This document shows positions 63,349-64,000 of a stretch of DNA of 64,000 nucleotides, piece after piece. The position numbers and the translations under genes are program-made. Position 1 is the first letter of the stretch. Every line of letters begins with the position of its first letter. The notes below the pieces were generated by a model, which was not told where the DNA came from, made no database searches, and worked only from the letters and a program-made list of their open reading frames with translations. The DNA lies in assembly GCF_014646675.1 (NCBI RefSeq), contig NZ_BMNS01000005.1, positions 260,484 through 324,483 of the forward strand. The letters run 5' to 3'. The stretch comes from Lutibacter litoralis (GTDB taxonomy: Bacteria; Bacteroidota; Bacteroidia; Flavobacteriales; Flavobacteriaceae).

Positions 63349-64000
63349 GTGAATATAATAGAGCTAAAAGAATTTCTTGAGGAAAAGGTACTAGAATACA
63401 ACCAACCAAAATTTATTGATAGTGATCCTATACAAATACCACATCAATTTACCATAAAAGAAGATATTGAAATATCAGCACTTCTAACTGCAACCATTGC
63501 ATGGGGAAATCGGAAAATGATTATTAAAAACTCCAAAAAAATGATGGAAATTATGGGTAATTCACCTTATGATTTTGTAATGAATTATAAACCACACCAT
63601 TTAGATAATTTTGAAGGATTTGTACATAGAACTTTTAATAGTACAGATGCTTCTTATTTTATGAAAGCGTTGCAGCATATTTATAAAAACCACAATGGAT
63701 TAGAAAGTGTGTTTTCTAATTATTCAACAAAAAAATCAACGCAACCTGCAATTCATAAATTAAAAGAACTTTTTTTTGAAATTCCGCACGCAGAACGTAC
63801 TAAAAAACACATTTCAGATCCGTTAAAAGGTTCTGCCGCAAAACGTATAAATATGTTTTTAAGATGGATGATTAGAAATGATACAGCCGGTGTAGATCTC
63901 GGTGGTCGCCGTATCATTAAAAAATCAATTTTATCGTGTCCATTAGATGTTCATTCTGGAAATGTAGCACGAAAATTAGGATTGTTAATAAGAAAACAAA
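63349..64000 (+). CDS. TIGR02757-family protein (3' end outside window)
   Basis: 217 codons from GTG 63349 to the window edge without a stop. MNIIELKEFLEEKVLEYNQP opens it, and IEISALLTATIAWGNRKMII and SDPLKGSAAKRINMFLRWMIRNDT are hallmarks of the TIGR02757 (DUF2400) family, together with LGGRRIIKKSILSCPLDVHS. The family is widespread in Bacteroidota, resembles helix-hairpin-helix DNA glycosylases in this segment and has no proven function. GTG is taken because no ATG precedes the family opening. Confidence 0.88.
   Translation, partial: MNIIELKEFLEEKVLEYNQPKFIDSDPIQIPHQFTIKEDIEISALLTATIAWGNRKMIIKNSKKMMEIMGNSPYDFVMNYKPHHLDNFEGFVHRTFNSTDASYFMKALQHIYKNHNGLESVFSNYSTKKSTQPAIHKLKELFFEIPHAERTKKHISDPLKGSAAKRINMFLRWMIRNDTAGVDLGGRRIIKKSILSCPLDVHSGNVARKLGLLIRKQ

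Noticed and set aside
1..64000. Prophage, genomic island, antiphage system or biosynthetic cluster
   Set aside because: No integrase, transposase, toxin-antitoxin, nuclease-helicase defence module or polyketide/peptide synthetase was seen; the genes are mostly core flavobacterial functions with uniform base composition.

Overview
The window is a stretch of ordinary chromosome from a low-GC (about 30 percent G+C by eye) member of the Bacteroidota, almost certainly the family Flavobacteriaceae. The evidence is the promoter grammar (TAnnTTTG minus-7 boxes 13 to 25 bases before start codons), the lack of Shine-Dalgarno sequences, start codons in A-rich context, several TonB-dependent or outer-membrane barrel proteins, lipoproteins with an acidic tail after the lipobox cysteine, and a ParC/ParE pair of the Bacteroidota type. 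I cannot fix the genus; Lutibacter, Polaribacter or Tenacibaculum relatives would all fit. I saw no rRNA, tRNA, CRISPR array, insertion sequence or prophage.

Layout. 1-8.3 kb: a MacB/LolD-type ABC exporter (cut by the window edge), a DCC-family protein, a dicarboxylate/amino-acid symporter, a small outer-membrane barrel, a decayed DUF937 gene, small membrane proteins, an SDR enzyme, an exported MsrA and threonine aldolase. 8.4-15.8 kb: prfB-HAD operon, two related large outer-membrane barrel proteins flanking arsC. 15.8-20.8 kb: a missed 55-residue membrane protein, divergent class I and class II fumarases, and a FadL-type porin. 21-30.5 kb: a cobalamin locus. A B12 riboswitch drives btuB and a BtuG-like surface lipoprotein leftwards, followed by a Dph6-like PP-loop protein. 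Rightwards lie cobU-cobT-cobS-cobC, a BtuF-like lipoprotein and a PduO-type adenosyltransferase homologue whose active site is lost. 30.5-36.3 kb: parC, parE, ychF. 36.4-41.2 kb: a FucP-type sugar transporter, a cutC gene broken by a 7-bp duplication, a GDSL lipoprotein, kynureninase and a 2[4Fe-4S] ferredoxin. 41.2-49.3 kb: a long rightward run with a LuxC-type acyl-CoA reductase, serC, serA, DUF1015, YggS, a DnaQ/GIY-YIG fusion, a voltage-sensor potassium channel and miaA. 49.3-56.3 kb: a two-component system, two tandem PepSY-like exported proteins, a DoxX-like protein, two unrecognised or weakly recognised genes, a plug-only TonB protein and two gene remnants. 56.3-64 kb: a huge BNR-repeat exported protein, a rhodanese, a GerW/DUF2953 pair, a YfcC-type transporter and the start of a TIGR02757 gene.

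How the parts work together. The cobalamin locus is the most coherent system: surface capture (BtuG-like), outer-membrane uptake (BtuB), periplasmic binding (BtuF-like) and cobinamide salvage (CobU, CobT, CobS, CobC), with two proteins of unexplained role (Dph6-like and the PduO-like pseudo-enzyme) that are the best candidates for new biology here. The region also shows active gene decay by small lesions: the DUF937 gene, cutC, and two short fragments at 55.1 and 56.1 kb. A striking regulatory detail is the pair of abutting face-to-face minus-7 boxes between the ferredoxin and acyl-CoA reductase genes.
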